64,000 nt of DNA from Eutreptiella sp. 'Long Island Sound 2002' (GCA_964036045.1 OZ038384.1:53396385-53460384); one strand, 5' to 3'. Numbered from the stretch's first letter, positions 21,321-32,098 are shown. The notes: generated from the sequence alone by a model not told the origin. Translations and numbers: made by a program.

Positions 21321-21505
21321 AAAAAGTACCCCCCCCCCTTGAACCTTGACCAATTGAGTATCTAAAACTTCTAAAAACAGTAAATGCACATTACCTAGCA
21401 TGCAAAAAGCACAACAAACAAGCACAAAGACATCGCAATGCACAACTGAGCCCCAAATGAGCCCCAACTTCACATTTCCACTTAGCCACCAGTGAGCCGC
21501 ATGGT

Positions 21506-22507
21506 ACATGGCTGATCCGACGTTGTCTGCACGTACCCAACCTTCACCAAGAACAGACCCGGGTACTTCGTAGAGAGGCCTTGCAGAACTCTTTGCGCCC
21601 AAAGTACAACGTGAGGAAGCTGAAGACCTTCTTGACCCCCGTTGCACGTCGGAATCACCGCGTACACCGCAGCCCTGTCGCCTGGATCGGGTGGCCGGTT
21701 TGGGCTTGGCCATGCCACATTGAAGATGCCGCCCCACCTCTGGCCCACGTTGTCCGCCTCGATCTTCATGTTCGCCAGCATGTCGCCATCCTTCGCCAGG
21801 AACTCCTCCTTGAACACGTGCCCTGTCTGACCCAACTCCGAGAGTTCCTCGTTCACTTCCCGGAAGATGTCCACCTGCTTCACCGGTTCGCTTGTCCCAA
21901 TGAGCGCCAAGCCGTGGCACATGGGGAGGGGCAAGACCGCGTCCTCGCTCTCCATCAGCACCGGCGTAGTCAACCCCACGAGCTCCGGCTTCCAACGGTA
22001 GGGGGAGTGGCTGGTGAGGGAGTAGTTGGGCGGGGACATGGCGGGCTTGCTGTCCGGCACGTAGCGGAGGGTGTCGAGATGGGGGTGCTTGAAGGGGTAC
22101 TTGCCCTTCCCGGCCTTCTTGGTGGTGGGCTTGTGGGCGGCGAAGAGGAGCGTGGTGCCCTCCGTCCCCACATGACGCCCTTGCGTCTTGTTGACGGTGG
22201 GGTTCGCCCGCCCGGTGCAGGCTTGGATGACATCATCCATATCGTCGGCATGCAGCCAGACCTGCAGGATCGGCACCTCAGGGTCATCCTCCCAGACCCC
22301 ATGCGGCCAGTCGTTGAGGGCGCAGGGCAGGAGGGGGCGGGTGAGGTGGATGCGGGCAATGGTGGTGCCCGGGGGGATCGCCACCTTGGTGTCGGGGTGG
22401 ACGGCGAGGTCTCTGCAACCCAACCCATCGGGGCCAGCATAGCCCCAAGTGCCCACGGCAGCCCGCGCAGCCTTGGCCCAGTCGACCAAGGGGGCCAACA
22501 AAGGCAT
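21506..22507 (-). pseudogene. Element E dioxygenase, N-terminal part
   Basis: The frame of about 334 codons to the fold-back junction is the N-terminal and central part of a 2-oxoglutarate/Fe(II) dioxygenase. Its segment GIFNVAWPSP...LPHVVLWAQRVLQ...LFLVKVGYVQ aligns with LNIFNEDWPAE...SFAREVLVPHLE...VNVTTFIVVKAG, which directly precedes the HRD motif in element C. It stops just before that motif because the fold-back element inserted there; the HRD part resumes at 16806. It is upstream of the transposase on the same strand, as in B and C. The start at 22507 is the first ATG after the GGAACCCC array. Confidence 0.65.
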
Positions 22508-22544
22508 CTAGGCTGAAATGCAAGGGAACAAAGGTGAAACAAAG

Positions 22545-22700
22545 GTGCTGGAACCCCTTGCTGGAACCCCTTGTTGGAACCCCTTTTTGCGCTGGAACCC
22601 TCTGCTGGAACCTTGCTGGAACCCCCTTTCTGCGCCGGAACCCCTGCTGGAACCGCTGCTGGAACCTCCCTTTTTGTGCTGGAACCCCTGCTAGAAACCA
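22545..22700. repeat. GCTGGAACCCC short tandem repeat
   Basis: Second array of the unit seen at 16545-16690, upstream of the element E dioxygenase. Confidence 0.75.
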
Positions 22701-22894
22701 CCTTTGTGCGCTTTTGGTCATTTTTGGAAATTCAACATAGCGTGTGGCCCTTCACAACCTAGGCTTGCTTTGGACTTAGGACACTTATAGAAACTCTTAC
22801 ACCGACTCTTAGGCATTGTAAACGCGTGCACATCGTGGTTCTAGTGGTACCCAAAAGGGGGGGGGGGTTCTGCGCACACCTTCTAGCGGCGCAC

Positions 22895-23150
22895 CGCATT
22901 GCACGTGCGTAAATGACCCTTTTTACGTCCGAGCTAAACTTATGGTAACCACGCAAAGAACCCTTTTACGCGCGCAAAAAGGCAGCAAAGGACAATAATT
23001 GCATGTACATGGGAGTGGTGTGGTGTAGGACACGTAAAAGTGGCAAAAGACCTCCGTTTTTACCCATATTTCAGCCTATTTGCATGCAAATGTGTCCGTT
23101 ACACATTCCAAGAAAGGCAAGGCGAGCAAACACGCACAAAGCAAATTGTT
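22895..23150 (+). repeat. ACGTAAAA/CGCGCGCAAAA repeat, inverted partner of 44655-44905
   Basis: About 255 bp including TTTTACGTCCGAGCTAAACT, GGTAACCACGCAAAGAACCC and ACGCGCGCAAAAAGGCAGC. The reverse complement recurs at 44655-44905 with high similarity. Both copies contain clustered GCG[CT]GCGTAAAA-type motifs. Confidence 0.8.
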
Positions 23151-23229
23151 GAATTTTTACCCATTTTGCCTAGTTTTTACCTGGTTTTTACCTTAGAAAC
23201 ACTTTGCGCCTTTACGTATTATTACTAGT

Positions 23230-23805
23230 TACATATCAATCCCTTGGGAGACACCCCCCCCCGTGCGCCCAATACCCAAATAGGGTGAAAAACATGTAAA
23301 TACGGCCTAAAACATGCTTTACATTGCTTGGGTGGTCATTTTCGGTGATGACAACATCATAAAAAAAAAGTTTGAAAAGTTCGATTTTTGAGCTGCCCAT
23401 GGTGAAAAGCTGCATAAGCAGGTCCTATACCCATCCCTTGGGAGCCCCCCCCCCCCCCCCGCACCGAATACCCAAATAGGGTGAAAAACACGTAAATACG
23501 GCCTAAAATAGCTGAGATGATCATTTCAGGTGATCACAATATGAAAAAAACGAGTTTTGAAGTTCGATTTTTGAGCTGCCTAGGGTGAAAAGCTGCATAA
23601 GCACGTTGTGTACCCATCCCTTGGGAGACACCCCCCCCCCCCGTACCTAATACCCAGATAGGGTGAAAAACACGTAAAGACGGCCTAAAACATGCTTTAC
23701 ATACCTTGGATGGTCATATTGTGTGGTCACAATATCAAAAAAATAAAGTTTCGAAAACTTGGATTTTTGAGCTGCGTAGGGTGAAAACTGCATAAGCAGG
23801 TTGTG
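23230..23805. repeat. Tandem repeat, about 183-194 bp per unit, three copies
   Basis: Units begin at CCCTTGGGAG (23241, 23435, 23618). Each contains a C-run, AATACCCAAATAGGGTGAAAA, a TACGGCCTAAAA segment, TTTTTGAGCTGCC and GTGAAAAGCTGCATAAGCA. No coding potential. Confidence 0.85.
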
Positions 23806-24330
23806 GGCCGGCCCATTCACTAGCTAGGCCATTATTGGTGGAAACAGTCATTTCGCGTCTTCGGCACGGGTTGTGACCGGCTCTCAGCAAGGCTAGAGAC
23901 TGCAAAAAATGTCCTTCCGTGTCCTAGCAGGCATATACTGTCACAAGATCCCCACTCACATCCCTCAGAGTGGGTACCAAGGGGTCACCCAGGTGCAAAA
24001 ATGGCTGAAAGCTGCATAAACTACATCAGCGCTCGTCCCACTCCGCCCCATCCAAACCCCATGGAGTCGGGACGCGGAAGCACTTTTTCGGCTCAAAAGC
24101 GAAAAAAACCAAAAGATTCATGATTTTCGACCCAAAAAAAACTGGGGGCATTTTTTTCGACGTTTTTGACCCCCCCACCCCCACCCCCACCCCCCCCGCA
24201 CCTCCCTCAAAACCTCAAAAAAAGTGGGTATCAAGTGGGGGGGGGGGGTCTGGGAAGGTCGGGACCAAAAACTCATTGCGGGATGCGTTTATTGGACAAA
24301 ATAATGATTTTACAAGGGGTTAAACTAACA
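23806..24330. other. No recognisable gene
   Basis: Includes C-runs and G-runs at 24168-24250, and AAAAA-rich flanks. Confidence 0.4.
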
Positions 24331-24331
24331 A

Positions 24332-25227
24332 TTAAACCCCTTGGGGTAGGGTACGCGAATAGGCCCAAAAAGGCCCAAAATGGGGGGTATCTGGCACTTT
24401 CCCCTATATACGCCTGCCTGGCTTTGATCTAACAACCTCTGCAAGGTGATTCCCTCTTTTGTCCCTTCTTCAATTTTTTCGTCCGTTTGGGCGACGCATT
24501 GAACACCGGTGATGATCTTGACGGAGACTGTGAAGTTTGCTTCTTCTTCCTCCCAAGGGACGCAGGGCCCGTTTTGCGCACTATAGGTCGCATCCCATGA
24601 GGCCGGTGATGGTGCTTAAGCTTAGGCGGGTCTTTGGTCGAGGACCCATCCCATAGCCTAGTTTCGTTAGCTGTTGTTTCCGCATCTCGATGAGGAGCTC
24701 AATGTCTGACATGGCCCGCCAACCGGTGACGTCCACATTGAAAGTCTCTGCAATCTGCTCGGGCTTCTTGAGTGGGGCAAGATTCCGCACTGCATTCCAG
24801 CCGTTCCTATTGCGGCTCCATCGGTTACTCAAAGGGCCTACCCATTCTTGCCTCGATAACTTGTGTTCGCGTGCCGAGTGCCGGACATGCATATCGAGGA
24901 GACACGGATTATTTTTCTTCCATTCCTCAAAAGATGTATCTTCGGGGCGTTCGAATTCAGGGATTCTAGCAGGTTTTGTAGCTCTCTTGCCAAGTAGGGA
25001 ATCCGTGATTGATTTGGAGCCGAAATCCGCCGAGCTCTTGAAATTGTGCTTGAGGGGTCATTGGTACTTCAATATGAATATTTGCTCTTGCTGTTTTTGC
25101 CTTGACGTGAAACGCGATTCTCATCCTCCTCCTCACTCGAAACCGCCAGATCGGGAAGGTACTTCATCATCATGCAGATAGCTTCCTTCCTCTTGGCATT
25201 TTTCGTTCCTTTGTTTTTCTTCGTCAT
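24332..25227 (-). CDS. Hypothetical protein, probably spliced
   Basis: The minus strand is coding-like through three successive frames. The start at 25227 gives a lysine-rich sequence (MTKKNKGTKNAKRK) and an acidic SSEEEDE patch. From about 25059 a long frame includes PEFERPEDTSFEEWKKNN, SRNRNGWNAVRNL and EMRKQQLTKLGYGM. A third frame from about 24600 to TAA at 24332 reads acidic and globular (CVPWEEEEANFTVSV, LLDQSQAGVYRGKVPD). The frame joins could be introns or indels. No known family is recognised. The basic N terminus could be a nuclear signal. Confidence 0.45.
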
Positions 25228-25269
25228 GGCGCAACGGCACGAGAATAGTTTGATGTTGAATTTGAACAA

Positions 25270-25926
25270 ATATACAGTAGAACGACCAAGGTGAACAACC
25301 GATACGCTCTAGTTCCGCGTATCCTATAGACAAATGTCAGAAGGCAAGTACGCACAAAAGCGAAATAGACTCGTCAGTGATGCATCATAGGCTCTGCGAA
25401 GAGGCTAAGAGTATACACTTCCCGACCCACACATAGCCCACACACACACACACATACACAATGCAACAATGTAGAGCAGATAAGTCGGTTCTGGACAAGA
25501 CATGCAACCTTTAGAAAGTGACGGTGTATCGACAAGTCTAATGTGACGTCATGGAAATCAGTTTGCAGATGAAAGCAATGGAGAATCTTTGGACCAATGA
25601 CACAATCATTTAAGTCGGTAGGAATCTTATCACAATCACTAACAAAGATGCATTCCATGCAATTGACATTGGCAACCGTACATGTGAAGCTGGTTTTCGC
25701 GATCTAATCTATAGCCTAACATCTGATGTTGCTCAAACTCCAATGACACCAAAGTCATCCTGCAAAACGTGGTCATTCATGTTGTCAGTGAATTTGAGAA
25801 CAACAAATCAAAGAGGTACATCACAAATACAGTATGTAGAGTCAGAGAGACAGGAGAGAGATGGAGAGATACCACAAATAGTGAGGCAATTGAAGGACCA
25901 TTGTTGTGCAGAAGAACAATTGCACG
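25270..25926. other. AT-rich flank with short CA repeat
   Basis: A CACACACACACA tract at 25438-25455. No gene supported. It may hold the promoter of the gene at 24332-25227. Confidence 0.4.
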
Positions 25927-25928
25927 AG

Positions 25929-25963
25929 TGGGATAGAGCGTTCTAGGGCGTGGTGCGGAACCC
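25929..25963 (+). repeat. Element A left terminal inverted repeat
   Basis: Begins TGGGATAGAGCG and continues TTCTAGGGCGTGGTGCGG. Pairs with 28365-28399. The two bases before it (AG) recur after the right end. Confidence 0.85.
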
Positions 25964-26149
25964 CTAGTTAGAGCACAATTTCCGTAACCCCCACCTAGCC
26001 TCAATTTTGGGGCAAACCACCTTAAAAAATGGATTTGGCACCCTCAAAAAACCCCCACCCCCTTTCTTTCCCACACAACCCTCATCGTAGGGGTGGTTTT
26101 TTTTTGGGGGGGGGGCAAAGAGTTAGAGGGAAGTTAGAAAAGAGTTAGA

Positions 26150-26265
26150 GCAGCGTTAGAGCACCTTGCTCTAACTAGTTAGAGCACTAGTTATCGCGTG
26201 ATAACTCAGTTATCGCGCGATAACTCAATTATCGCTCAGTTATCGCGGGTAGTTATCACGCACCG
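26150..26265. promoter_or_regulatory. Element A subterminal TTATCGCGCGATAA palindrome cluster
   Basis: Several GATAACTCAGTTATCGCG-like units. A matching cluster lies at 28120-28210, and in element B at 54420-54520 and 61985-62165. Likely transposase binding sites, by analogy with CACTA elements. Confidence 0.6.
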
Positions 26266-26343
26266 GTCCTCCATCCTTCACTAGGACAAACAACACAAAA
26301 CACTTGGGACAAAGCATTTTTGGTCTTTCTTCACACAAACGCA

Positions 26344-28069
26344 TCAATGTCTAAGGCCTTGGCTGCCTCGAGTCCCAAAAGCCCTTGCTCCAGGGCGTTC
26401 ATGGACATGCAATGGTGAATGTGGCGGAGGGACATACTTGGCCTCACCAAAGACCAACCCTTGAAACAATTTTTGAGCCTTCTCTTGCAAGGCCCCTGCC
26501 AATACTCCGTTGGGATGGAGGAAAACTAAAAGATGTTCCTCCACTTCTCGGCAACAAAAGTGGAATGTGCCAAGCACCAATGGATCCACGTGGTGGGGGA
26601 CCAACTTGAGTCTCCCCAAGCTTTTGAAAATTTTGTGGTCAACGCACGGTGGCGTTCCACTTGGATTAGAGTGTACATCTCCCTCACCCTCCAAAGCTGA
26701 TACAAACCCGAAATGCATTTTACCATGACATGCACAACAACCCATAACGGAGGTCCACCAGGGCTCCTCACCGTGGGGACATGATCTTTTAGGGAATCGA
26801 CAAATTGCCTTTGGAAAGGGGGGGGGGATTTGGTGTTTGTAAGATTAAAATCTTTTTCCTTGGCCCTTGAGACTGAGGGGAGACGCTCCCTCAGAGGGAT
26901 GCACGAGGTCTCATCTTTCAGGGCTTGTTTGAAGGCCTGCAAAGCTGCAAGAGCTTGGGCCTTACCAGGGGTACCAGGGGGGAGGGCCTGAAGGGTGGTC
27001 TCAGTGCGCTTTGCAATGCCATTTAGGATGCGGCATGCTGCATGTTGGTAGTCCACGGGCTGCCTATCAGGGGTCACACATCTAAAAAATGCCCCCGATC
27101 TGGAGGTGGACTCCACCCCCATTTGCTCAACAATACCATTGGGGTCTTTGCACAACCAACACTTAGACCCAGCCCTCCCCCATTGCTTGCATCCCTTTCC
27201 CATCCCCCGTCAAACGAACATTGCAAGTCAAAAAATGGTTTTGAAAGAGGACAATGTCCTCCTCCAACTCCCTCACCTCTTGATTGAGGTTGGCGGAGAT
27301 GTCGAAGCTTCTCAAAAAACCCTCTTCATCCCCGCCATCCATGCAAAACCATGAGGCCCATAGCTTCACCTTCAAAGCATACTTTGCGCCCCCCCCCCCC
27401 CCCATACATTGACCCACACATCCGCACGGGTAGAGGATGCCTTCCACAAGGAAGTCGCATCAACTGAAATGACAACAATGGCAACGCCACTAGGGGGGGG
27501 GGGGGTTCCCAATAACTCGGGCCATACATATCGCATTATGCACAATTGACTACAAAGGCACATGGGCAACTGCCCTATTGCGGCCTGTGGTGGACCTTAC
27601 AATAGTTGCTTGGGGAACGTAGGGCATGATCCGTTGCCGAACGGTCCTTAGGCCCCGTTGGGTACAACGGCGGGGCATTCGCAAAAGGGCATCCATTTCC
27701 TCCTCCTCCTCCTGACCCACATAGAGGGTGGTCTTCGTCCCAACACCCTTCTCGGCATGGGTGGCGACGGACTCCACCACGGCGTCCACATCCTCCCAAT
27801 GAAGCTGGATCAAAAATCCAGCAACCCTGGATTTACCTCTAGCAATTCGAAGATGTAGTTGCTGAGAACCAGGGGGTCCTTCTCGTCAGCCATGAAGGGG
27901 GACTTATGGATGATGAGTCCAAAGTCCAGGCCCTTCTCAAAATGACTTGCCACAGGGCGCCTCACAGTGGTGTCACCCATCGTAAACCCCTTGGGTCGAC
28001 GAAGGCGACGGATCCCAAGGAGCTTTTGATGGTGCTCGTACCAAGCGTGGGCGGCAGCAAGAGCCATTG
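26344..28069 (-). pseudogene. Element A fused dioxygenase/transposase remnant
   Basis: The minus strand starts with a dioxygenase N terminus (MALAAAHAW; then NPGLLDF...QLHWEDVDAVVES, matching NPNLQAIVLQLHDSDARAVVEH of element C). It passes in frame near 27690 into the transposase (ALLRMPRRCTQRGLRTV). Further landmarks are SVDATSLW (first Asp, near 27470), LTGDGKGM (second Asp, near 27215), CWLC, IHWCLAH and, after a TAG at 26526, FSSIPTEY with the Glu 20 residues past the second His. Element B has CAG (Gln) at the TAG position. Frame changes occur near 27810, 27550 and 27200. Not functional as read. Confidence 0.8.
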
Positions 28070-28364
28070 TAGAGTATTTGAAAGCTAAAGCGAAGACAGG
28101 AAACATGGAACAAGAGAAAATGAAGCGCGATAACTAGCGCGATAACTCGCGTGATGACTAGGTTATCGCGCTATAACCCCGCGATAACTAGTGCTCTAAC
28201 CCCGTCCTACCTAGTTCGAGCACAAAAAGACCAAATTGCACAAAGTGCAAAACGAGCAATATCGAGCAAACGAGACATGCAAGGCACATTGTTGCATCAT
28301 AGTGCGCCCATGTAACATGTGAAAATCCGGGTTCCAACCATATTAACCACCCCCAAAATTGGGG

Positions 28365-28399
28365 GGGTTCCGCACCACGCCCTAGAACAACGCATCCCA
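28365..28399 (-). repeat. Element A right terminal inverted repeat
   Basis: Reverse complement of the left end over a perfect 24-bp core, ending ACGCATCCCA. The outermost dozen bases differ slightly from the left end. Confidence 0.85.
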
Positions 28400-28401
28400 A
28401 G

Positions 28402-28670
28402 TGAGGCATCACACACACACATCACACACTCATCCTTTCATTTACCTCGGTGCTGCATGTAACTACGAAGTAATGTTTCTCAGTAAATACCGCAAAAAGG
28501 AGGTAAAAATGGGGCTCAAATGAGGAAGTAGTGGAAAACATCATTTTGGTAAAAAATGAGCATGAAATTCAAATCCTGCATGCTAAAAATACCCCCATGG
28601 CTTGGGACGTTGGAAACACCCGTGGTGGTCCCCTACCCCTACCCGCAATGTTCTCTTGTGCTTTCGAGGC
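28402..28670. other. No recognisable gene
   Basis: Flank between element A and the ACGCAAAA repeat cluster; short CACACA tract near 28410. Confidence 0.4.
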
Positions 28671-28679
28671 CTGGCACTA

Positions 28680-28830
28680 TGCTTCAGGTAATTTACTTTG
28701 TTTTTGCGTGCGTAAAAAGGCCCTTTTGCGTGCGTAAATTGCCCCTTTTACTTACCAGTTTATTTTTCACTCGGGACGCAAAATACCCCTTTTACGTACG
28801 CGAAATCCAAGTAAACGCCTGCTTTTAACC
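28680..28830. repeat. GCGTGCGTAAAA motif cluster, downstream of transposase F
   Basis: Contains TTTTTGCGTGCGTAAAAAGG, TTTTGCGTGCGTAAATTG and CGCAAAATACCCC, closely related to clusters at 30399-30625, 32335-32575, 22895-23000 and 44825-44970. Confidence 0.7.
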
Positions 28831-29056
28831 CCCGCCCCTTATACACCCAAACACAAACCCACATCCCGGGTCCAATGCATGCCATGCGTGCAAGCAAAAA
28901 TGGAGGCAATTGCAGCGATGTTTCTTTGCATTGTTCCAATCATTTAGTCACACATGTCCAGGTGGTATGCCACCACCAAATCACCAAAGTATGCACAATA
29001 AAATTGTAAGATTGTAAGACAAACATGCGAGAAACCCTACAACTTCCCCTTACGTG
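28831..29056. other. No recognisable gene
   Basis: Short AT-rich segment between a repeat cluster and the transposase F remnant. Confidence 0.4.
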
Positions 29057-30400
29057 TCACCCTTTCCCAGTACTGCTTGGCCTTCCCATATGCCTCTTGG
29101 CTGGTCCAAGAAGGCAGCCAGACGTTGAACCTCCTGCTAAACAACCCCCAGTCCAAGTTGTCGTTCCGAAGCACTTCAGCCCACCCCTGCGTCCGTGCTC
29201 GATGTGCCCCCGTAGGCGAGACCCCCGTTTCTTACTTCCCCCCTTGAAGCTCCTCTTCCTAATCTCACTCTTCAACGACTGACCTAAATGCGGACAGGGT
29301 GCCCCATTCCCTCGCTATCCCCCACATGTGGTCCACCCAAAGGTGGGCCCACAGGGTCACCACAAACCCACAAGCTTTGTGGGCACTCCCCATCTCGGAC
29401 AAAGCACCTTTCAACACATTCATATCACGAAGGTCCAACCTCCTCTTCTTCCACACATGGTCACAGGTCACTGCAAATTTCTCTCCCCACAAACGCCAAC
29501 AAGCAGTCCATGTCATTCTATCATGACGGTTCCCCCTGCAAAGCCAGCACACATGTGCCAAAGGGTCTTTACACTTGAAATTGCGACACCCTAAGACTGT
29601 AAGAGGGCAACTTGCGCCTTGGTGTCAGCGATGATCACACACACAACGGCAGTTGAAAACCCTCCCTCATTCAAAACTTGCATCTCATTCACAGCCAAAA
29701 CATCAAGGTTCAAATTCTCCTGGTGGGCCAGGTCGCGACGAATTTGGGTGGTCTCCGGGCCCTGGAGTAGCACCCATGAACCCAAAGGTAGACGGCTCCC
29801 CACTCACCTACCGCAAAGTGCTCAAAGGAACGTTGCCAAAGTTTGGTGCCATCAATGGAAATCCCCACCAAAACTTGGTTGCCTTGTGTTACCGGGGGGT
29901 TATGCTAACATACCCCGCAGCTTCTCCTTCAGATTCACCCTGGACCCAATCAAATCACTACCGCCGGCAGTATGCAACATGAAATCAATGGGGTGGGGGG
30001 CACCCAAGGTCTTTCGCACGGAGACGATTTTCGCCCATGGGCAATACAAAGTGGATGTTGACCGGCTGTACTGCAGCCGCCGCACACTTTGCCCCTCCTT
30101 CCTCCATTCCCACAACACTGCCATGGCATTCAACTCCAAATCGAGTTGATGATCCGTGGGGACATCCGTGTACACGTCCACCACATTTGTAACCCCACTC
30201 CGCATTCGCACATGCCCTACCCTCCCCCATAATGTCACACACCGCACACTACAGGCTGCTGATCCGTTCACCACGGCCTTTGCGATTGCCCAGGGCCAAA
30301 TGGTGGAACTGCCACGGATGCAGCGGCATAATATAGAAAGAACACCTGGGACACATGTGGCACAAGCGCGTTCCAGTGAGACTGTAGGTAGAAGACGCAA
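29057..30400 (-). pseudogene. Transposase F remnant, compact member of the same superfamily
   Basis: Minus-strand landmarks in order: VGISIDGTKLWQRS (first Asp, near 29850), VCVIIADTKAQ (second Asp, near 29640), CKDPLAHVCWLC (near 29545), HLWVDH (HxxxxH, near 29350), then AFRSVVEE with a Glu exactly 20 residues after the second His. SEIRKRSFKGG follows, matching the RRLKNCFKGW tail of elements A and B. The CWLC-to-HxxxxH interval is far shorter than in A, B or E. Frames change near 29850, 29590 and 29270. A Cys-rich N-terminal region (CATC, LCRC) precedes it. No dioxygenase is recognised beside it. Confidence 0.65.
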
Positions 30401-30625
30401 TTACCGCGTTTTTGCGTGCGTAAATGCGCCTATTTGCGTACCCAGCCTACTTTCTTTACCAGCGCAAAAAGGGCCTTTGGCGCACGCAAAAGGGTGTTTT
30501 TGCGTTCTTGCTCGAAAAATAGTCGCCGTGCAAAACCGCAATTTGCGCACGCAAAAGGGTGTTTTTGCGTCCCAGGTGTAAAGAGTGGTGGCGCGCAAAA
30601 GGCGCCTTTTGCGTACGCAAGAATG
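30399..30625. repeat. GCGTGCGTAAA/ACGCAAAAGGG motif cluster
   Basis: Begins AATTACCGCGTTTTTGCGTG, and this start is mirrored at 32550-32577 (reverse complement AATTACCCCGTTTTTGCGCG). The two clusters may be the subterminal ends of a 2.2-kb element, or mark intron edges of gene F: TCTACCTACAG precedes it on the minus strand. Confidence 0.65.
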
Positions 30626-30884
30626 GGGTAAAGGAAGCATTTGCAATGCCATGGCACCGTGTGGGTCAGAGGTATGCATGTTACACTCGCACACGTAACG
30701 CCCCTGGTTCCAATTCGAAACCCAGAGACAGACAGAATCAAAAATTGAAACATGTGTGCAAGCCATTGAAGAATCCTGCGAAGAAGTTTAAAAGGTTGAA
30801 GATCAATGAAAAATTCAACTTGAAGAACCGCAACCACCCAAAGAGGCGCTGATGACAGGCAGAGAACAGAAAACCCACCGGTGA

Positions 30885-31090
30885 CCCTCTCTTTTGAAAT
30901 GAATGACACATTGACGTTGAAAACAATTGACTGACAAGAACACAATCCCCCCAGGCCCACCAGTGACCCTCAGTTTTGAAACGAATGACACATGGACGTT
31001 GAAAACAAATGAATGACAACAACACCATTCCCCCCTCACTTTTGAAATGACAGACACATTGGCGGGAAAAATAAATGAATGACAACAACA
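30885..31090. repeat. Three imperfect 65-85-bp direct repeats
   Basis: Units carry TTTTGAAATGAATGACACAT, TTGACGTTGAAAACAA and GAATGACAACAACACC. Confidence 0.7.
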
Positions 31091-31124
31091 CAGTTGCGTG
31101 CGGGTGACCTCCATGTCGACAATC

Positions 31125-31325
31125 ACCATCTTCCACCTGCACCATCACCATCCCATCACCATCTCCAACCAACACCATCACCATCCGATCACCATCACCG
31201 ACCAACACCATCACCATCCGATCGGCATGTCCCACCAAAACCATCACCATCCAACCACTATCTCCCACCAACAACATCACTATCCCATCACCATCACTCA
31301 CCCACACCATCACCATCTGATCACC
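31125..31325. repeat. Minisatellite of CACCATCACCATC type
   Basis: Repeated ATCACCATCC.ATCACCAT and CCACCAACACCATCACC units of about 27-30 bp. Long frames over it (Val/Met/Gly/Asp on the minus strand) are repeat artefacts. Confidence 0.75.
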
Positions 31326-31335
31326 GCCGGCCACC

Positions 31336-32098
31336 TCACCGGGCCCAAGATCCCTGAGACCGCGGCGACCCCCCCGTTGGACCGCGGCGACCCCCCTGTT
31401 GGGGTCCAGGGGCTCGGTTGCCCCTTTCTTCCGCGGCGGTGGGAGGATGTCTCCGACCTCGTACTTCTTCAGCGGCGCGTCCAGCGCCTCTGCAAAGGAC
31501 GGAAGGGGCGCAACCTCCTTGTCGGCTCGCTTGAGGCTGTCCTCCAGCAGAGCTGTGGCCGTTGCTGCTTGCTGCACTCCCGTTCGCAACGCAACGGCAC
31601 AATGCGTCAGCTAGGCCTTGTCCTCCGCGGCACCCGCGTGCTGCAAAGACACAGGTTCTGGAGCGGTGCGCTTCGTCCCGCGCTGCCCACGAGCATCCTC
31701 CACCTCGTCCAGGAGCTTCTTCTCCCGCGTTCGCCAACCCGATTCCGCCTTGCCGGCCGTGCTGCGCTCCGCCAGAAGCTGGCTGTCCCGCTCCTTCAGC
31801 AGCTCATCGGCCTGCTCCTTCTCATGACGCACAGCACCCAGCTGTGCGTCGCGCTCCGCCACCTGGTGCTCCAGCAGCGCCACCTTCGCCTTCAGGAAGT
31901 CATTCTCCGAGTGCAACCGCAGCAGCATGGAGGTTTGCCCGGCCTGAGCGACTCCTGCACCTTTCCGGGCGCCTTGGGGGGGCGGCCACGGGACCTCTTC
32001 CTAGGGACCACGGAAGATTTTTTTCCAGCAGACGATTGCGACGCCACATCCTCGCCCTGGGCCAGCTTCCGTGCCTCAGCCTCCACCTTGCGCGACAT
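31336..32098 (-). CDS. AT-hook and coiled-coil protein
   Basis: Minus-strand start at 32098 (MSRKVEAEARK). An AT-hook core RKRSRGRPPKAPGK follows at about 32010-31970; RGRP binds the minor groove of AT-rich DNA. After one frame change near 31925 a strongly charged heptad-like coiled coil follows (ENDFLKAKVALLEHQVAERD, EQADELLKERDSQLLAER, REKKLLDEVED). The frame continues through an in-frame TAG at 31611 into a segment with LLEDSLKRADKEVAPLPSF and KKYEVGDILPPPRKKG. Nuclear, DNA-associated role inferred. It lies between two clusters of ACGCAAAA motifs and could be cargo of an element. Confidence 0.5.

Larger units (their letters stand above)
16807..21505. mobile_element. Palindromic fold-back element inserted in the element E dioxygenase
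   Basis: The outer ends form an inverted repeat: GCGGCTCACTTGGAAATGTG at about 16809 against the reverse complement of a slightly interrupted match ending near 21503. Inside, two arms of about 2.1 kb are near-identical in inverted orientation around a centre close to 19115; for example the GGTCCGCAGCTCTCACCATG block at 17153 pairs with 21078. It encodes no credible protein: long open frames over it come from CA/TG and GTACAGT repeats. It separates the two halves of the dioxygenase. A clear target duplication was not found; GTAC is shared at both junctions. Confidence 0.75.
14640..22710 (-). mobile_element. Element E: transposase plus 2OG-Fe(II) dioxygenase transposon, split by a fold-back insertion
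   Basis: On the minus strand the dioxygenase 5-prime part (22507-21506), its HRD-containing part (16806-16690) and a DDE transposase (16531-14879) appear in the order seen in elements B and C. The dioxygenase is split by the 4.7-kb palindromic element at 16807-21505. Short GGAACCCC repeats lie at both flanks and between the genes. Terminal inverted repeats were not identified, so both outer limits are approximate. The homology of both genes with those of A, B and C supports a common element family. Confidence 0.65.
25929..28399 (-). mobile_element. Element A: internally deleted dioxygenase-transposase transposon
   Basis: A 2,471-bp element bounded by inverted repeats whose inner part, TTCTAGGGCGTGGTGCGG, is perfect at both ends. 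The outer bases are TGGGAT and ATCCCA, with a 2-bp AG duplication (25927-25928 and 28400-28401). The inverted repeat is the same as in element B. CpG-rich GTTATCGCGCGATAAC-type palindromes cluster inside both ends (26150-26265 and 28120-28210). Coding content on the minus strand is the dioxygenase N terminus joined to the transposase by an internal deletion. Confidence 0.85.

Noticed and set aside
26344-28069. KDZ transposase assignment because of the dioxygenase partner
   Set aside because: The pattern after the second Asp (CxxC, HxxxxH-x19-E, SIPTE) differs from the KDZ motif I know; 2-bp duplications fit CMC better.
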